Shown here one piece after another: positions 32,289-34,825 of a stretch of DNA of 34,825 nt. Source of the DNA: Chloroflexota bacterium (GTDB lineage: Bacteria; Chloroflexota; Limnocylindria; P2-11E); contig VBDQ01000042.1 in the NCBI GenBank assembly GCA_005889075.1, forward strand, positions 1-34,825, given 5' to 3'. Under the pieces are notes generated by a model. It did no database searches. It saw only the letters and a program-made list of their open reading frames with translations, and had not been told where the DNA came from. The position numbers were made by a program, and so were the translations under genes. How positions within the stretch are numbered: position 1 is the stretch's first letter; each line of letters begins with the position of its first letter.

Positions 32289-32600
32289 GTGCGTTTTTGC
32301 ACCTTCGAGCTCGTGACCGCCGAGGCCCTTGATTCGTCCGATCTCGCGATCCGCTCCCGCGTGAACGGAGTTTTGAAGCAGGACTCGCGGACCCGCTTCA
32401 TGGTCTTCAAGATCCCGAGACTGATCTCGGAGATCTCAGCCGGATGCGAGCTGCGGCCTGGTGACGTCATCATCACAGGCACACCGCCCGGCGTAGGTTT
32501 CGCGCGAACCCCGCCGGAGTACCTGCGGCCGGGCGATGCGGTCGAGGTGGAGATCGAAGGCATCGGCGTGCTGCGCAACACGGTGCAGGGGAGGAGCTAG
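32289..32600 (+). pseudogene. Fumarylacetoacetate hydrolase-family remnant with internal deletion
   Basis: From GTG 32289 the first residues read RFCTFE, the usual N-terminus of this family, and continue at once with LVTAEALDSSDLAIRSRVNG, RFMVFKIPRLISEISAGCELRPGDVIITGTPPGVGFARTPPEYLRPGDAVEVEIEGIGVLRNTV, the C-terminal third. Full members have about 280 residues; here there are 103, so about 180 residues with the Glu-Glu-Asp metal site and catalytic loop are missing, all in one clean in-frame jump near residue 8. It can be translated but should be inactive. It lies between the hydrolase and the MBL gene with normal operon spacing. Confidence 0.85.
32588..32596 (+). promoter_or_regulatory. Ribosome-binding site of the MBL-fold hydrolase
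   Basis: GGGGAGGAG, 6 bases before ATG 32603, inside the end of the FAH remnant. Confidence 0.65.
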
Positions 32601-32602
32601 CG

Positions 32603-33256
32603 ATGCTCGAGGCGTTCACCTGGTACAAGCAGTCGGCGTTTCGCTGGAAAGGCGAGAAGCTCGTCGTGTACATCGATCCATGGGGATTGGTTGGAGATCT
32701 GCCACCCGCCGACCTCATCCTCATCACCCACGCCCACGGTGATCACTATGAGAAGAGCGACATCGCAAAGGTAAAGGCGAGCAAGACCGCGTTCGTCGCG
32801 CCAGCCGACGTTGCCAAGGAGCTGTCCGGGAAGGTCGCTGCCGTGAAGCCAGGCGACCGCGTTGACGTCGCCGGGGTCAAGATCGAGGCCGTCCCGGCCT
32901 ACAACGTCGACCCCGCGCGGCTGCAGGCGCATCCGAAGGCGAACAACTGGGTCGGCTACCTGATGCAGCTCGGCGGTCGTACCTATTACCACGCCGGCGA
33001 TACCGACCGGCTCCCGGAGCTCGAGAAGATCCGGACCGATGTCGCCTTTGTCCCGATTGGCGACGGCGGCTTCGTGATGACGGTCGACGAGGCCGCGGGC
33101 TTGGTGAAGGCGATGAAGCCGAAGCTTGCCGTCCCGATGCATTACGGCTTCTATCCGGGCGTCGGCGTCGCTAGCGACGGCGAAAAATTCAAACGAGCCG
33201 CCGCCGGAGTCGATGTGACCGTGATGAAGCCCCTGAACGAGTTCGCGAACAAGTAG
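32603..33256 (+). CDS. MBL-fold metal-dependent hydrolase (UPF0173-like)
   Basis: 217 residues. The metal motif is ILITHAHGDHYEKSDI (HxHxDH); later ligands are in YYHAGDTDRLPELEK (His and Asp) and VPMHYGFYP (His). The short N-terminal start (FTWYKQSAFRWKGEKLVVYIDPWG) and overall length match the UPF0173/YtkL group of MBL hydrolases, with unknown substrates, cytosolic. It follows an FAH remnant with a strong ribosome site. Between it and the aldehyde dehydrogenase lie about 190 bases in which I saw nothing definite. Confidence 0.88.
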   Translation: MLEAFTWYKQSAFRWKGEKLVVYIDPWGLVGDLPPADLILITHAHGDHYEKSDIAKVKASKTAFVAPADVAKELSGKVAAVKPGDRVDVAGVKIEAVPAYNVDPARLQAHPKANNWVGYLMQLGGRTYYHAGDTDRLPELEKIRTDVAFVPIGDGGFVMTVDEAAGLVKAMKPKLAVPMHYGFYPGVGVASDGEKFKRAAAGVDVTVMKPLNEFANK

Positions 33257-33448
33257 CGGGGAGTCCTGTCGGACGCGGGTCCTGTCCCGGGGTCGGGGCT
33301 GCGCGCTCGCCTACCGGTCCGCTCCGCCGCTGCTGGTTAGGCTGCCTGATTGGCGCGGCCGGCATGACGGCTCGCGCGCAACCCGCTCCCCCGTGCCACC
33401 CGCGTCCGATGTCCCCGTCTCCGCGCACTCGTATGCTCAAAGAGAGAA

Positions 33449-34825
33449 ATGGCGACGACGGCGACGCGCATTCAGTCCATTAATCCGGCGACTGAGGAAG
33501 TCCTCGCCAGCTTCGACGCCTTCACTCCGGATCAAGTAGATGAGGCGATCGGGCAGGCTGACGACGCCTTCCGAGCGTGGCGCGCGCGCTCGTTCAGCGA
33601 ACGCGCTCTGCCGATGCGCAAGCTCGCGAGGATCTTCCGCGAGCGTGCCGATCGCTACGGGGCGCTCATGACCAGCGAGATGGGGAAGCCCATCACCGAG
33701 GCCCGCGCGGAAGTCGAGAAATGTGCCTTCGGCTGCGAGCACTTTGCCGAGCACGCCGCGCGGTATCTCTCCGACGAGCCGATCGAGTCGAACGCCCGCC
33801 GGAGCATCGTCGCGTTCGAGCCTCTCGGGGTGATCCTCGCCGTCATGCCGTGGAACTTCCCGTTCTGGCAGGTCATCCGTTTCGCCGCGCCGGCGCTCAT
33901 GGCCGGGAACGCCGCGGTCGTGAAGCACGCGTCGAACGTGCCCCAGAGCGCGCTCGCGATCGAGGAAGCGTTCCGTGATGCGGGCTTTCCAGACGGACTC
34001 GTGCGGACCGTTCTCGTCCCAGGCGGCGCGATCGAGCCGATCATCGCCGACCCGCGCATTCGCGCGGTCACTCTCACCGGTAGCTCCGACACCGGCTCGC
34101 GCATCGCGGAGCTCGCTGGCCGGGAGCTGAAGAAGACCGTTCTCGAGCTTGGCGGCTCGGATCCCTACATCGTCCTCGCTGACGCGGACGTCGACGCGGC
34201 GGCGAAGACCGGCGCGCGAGCGCGCAACCAGAACAACGGTCAGTCATGCATCGCGGCTAAGCGGTTCATCGCCGAGCGGGCGGTCGCCAATGACTTCGAG
34301 CGAGGCTTCGCGAAGGCGGTGGAGGATCTCGTCGTCGGAGATCCGATGGATCCAAAGACCCAGGTCGGCCCGCTCGCGCGGCGCGATCTCCTCGAGACGC
34401 TCGAGCGGCAGGTCGATGAATCGGTGCGGGCGGGTGCGCGCGTTCTTACTGGCGCCGAGCGCGTCGGACGTCGGGGGTTCTTCTACCGTCCGACCGTGCT
34501 CGCGGATGTCACCGAGGAGATGCCGGTCTTCAAGGAAGAGACCTTCGGGCCGGTCGCCGCGGTCCTCCGCGTCGCCGACGCCGACGAGGCGATCCGGGTC
34601 GCGAACGATTCGGCCTACGGCCTTGGGGCGAGCCTCTGGACGCGGGACATCGCGCGCGCCGAGCGGCTCGCGCGGCGGATCGAGTCAGGCAGTGTGTTCG
34701 TCAACGGCATGGTCGCATCGGATCCGCGCCTGCCGTTCGGCGGGGTGAAGCGGTCGGGATATGGCCGCGAGCTTTCAGCCTTTGGCATCCGCGAGTTCAC
34801 GAACGTGCAGACGATCTGGATCGGA
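33449..34825 (+). CDS. Aldehyde dehydrogenase, succinate-semialdehyde-type (3' end outside window)
   Basis: 459 residues from ATG 33449 to the window edge, still open. Motifs: PLGVILAVMPWNFPFWQVIRFAAPALMAGNAAVVKHASNVP, LTGSSDTGSRIAE (cofactor loop), KTVLELGGSDPYIVL with general base E233, NNGQSCIAAKRF with nucleophile C267, EETFGPVAAVLRV and LPFGGVKRSGYGRELSAFGIREFTN. LKK-x-x-LELGGSDP and lack of the usual Glu that excludes NADP suggest the GabD/Sad type that oxidises succinate semialdehyde or similar omega-oxo acids with NAD(P)+. Only about ten residues can be missing. TATGCT at 33432-33437 may be its -10 element. Confidence 0.92.
   Translation, partial: MATTATRIQSINPATEEVLASFDAFTPDQVDEAIGQADDAFRAWRARSFSERALPMRKLARIFRERADRYGALMTSEMGKPITEARAEVEKCAFGCEHFAEHAARYLSDEPIESNARRSIVAFEPLGVILAVMPWNFPFWQVIRFAAPALMAGNAAVVKHASNVPQSALAIEEAFRDAGFPDGLVRTVLVPGGAIEPIIADPRIRAVTLTGSSDTGSRIAELAGRELKKTVLELGGSDPYIVLADADVDAAAKTGARARNQNNGQSCIAAKRFIAERAVANDFERGFAKAVEDLVVGDPMDPKTQVGPLARRDLLETLERQVDESVRAGARVLTGAERVGRRGFFYRPTVLADVTEEMPVFKEETFGPVAAVLRVADADEAIRVANDSAYGLGASLWTRDIARAERLARRIESGSVFVNGMVASDPRLPFGGVKRSGYGRELSAFGIREFTNVQTIWIG

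Noticed and set aside
33257-33448. A small gene between the MBL and aldehyde dehydrogenase genes
   Set aside because: Frames on both strands are short and Arg/Pro/Ser-rich; nothing coding-like.
1-34825. CRISPR array or long direct repeats
   Set aside because: No regularly spaced repeat units were seen on reading the window; a repeat-finding run would be needed to exclude diverged copies.

Overview
This is a high-GC bacterial chromosome segment with dense gene packing, many GTG starts and many 1-4 base stop/start overlaps. The housekeeping order corC, cdd, recO, glyS, ppdK, dgt, dnaG, rpoD, with a single-chain glycyl-tRNA synthetase, holin/DUF3618-like membrane proteins and a KamB-type rRNA methyltransferase, suggests an uncultured Chloroflexota lineage (Limnocylindria-like) or a close neighbour. 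That placement is inference; no rRNA gene is present to settle it.

Layout. 1-6540 (+, with a minus-strand island at 1855-3685): the 3' end of glmU, a CorC/CNNM-type CBS protein, a 3'-truncated cytidine deaminase running head-on into a 3'-truncated 2H phosphoesterase, a bacterial PH-domain membrane protein, a polyprenyl synthetase, recO, glyS, and two small translationally coupled membrane reading frames that look like the ends of a BASS-type transporter. 6477-7387 (-): a DUF3618-like protein and a holin-superfamily protein. 7518-11919 (+): a 1218-residue polytopic membrane protein and a rhomboid protease. 11989-19722 (+): pyruvate phosphate dikinase, dGTPase-like HD hydrolase, primase and the main sigma factor, with one small minus-strand membrane gene. 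19752-24084: nitroreductase, a small helical protein, a KamB/NpmA-like 16S rRNA methyltransferase in one open frame with a dienelactone hydrolase, an RDD protein, an unrecognised conserved-looking protein, and a lower-GC tandem zinc-ribbon/tandem-HNH protein next to tRNA-Asn(GTT). 24397-26917: a tightly coupled MaoC hydratase, acyl-CoA dehydrogenase and CitE-like lyase operon. 26918-27334: a gene-free stretch with terminators and inverted repeats. 27335-28036 (-): a secreted Thr/Asp/Asn-rich protein. 28113-34825 (+): alpha/beta hydrolase, cupin, flavin reductase, LVIVD beta-propeller, a second alpha/beta hydrolase, an FAH-family remnant, a metallo-beta-lactamase-fold hydrolase and an aldehyde dehydrogenase cut by the window end.

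How the genes work together. The dgt-dnaG-rpoD block and recO-glyS are the classical macromolecular-synthesis neighbourhood. The MaoC-ACAD-CitE trio fits the oxidation, hydration and cleavage of a branched short-chain acyl-CoA (methylsuccinyl/mesaconyl/methylmalyl-CoA, or itaconate/leucine-type routes). The 29-34.8 kb run looks like a small-molecule catabolic or detoxification operon.

The most striking property is a series of gene scars: cdd and the 2H gene both lost their 3' halves at one junction, the BASS-like gene seems to lack its middle, the FAH gene kept its first seven or so codons and last third, a membrane protein lacks its usual N-terminus, and the KamB gene has an in-frame amber codon at its expected N-terminus. 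era is absent from the place where the conserved order predicts it. Either this lineage is shedding genes through deletions, or the assembly has collapsed at several points; long reads across the junctions would decide.
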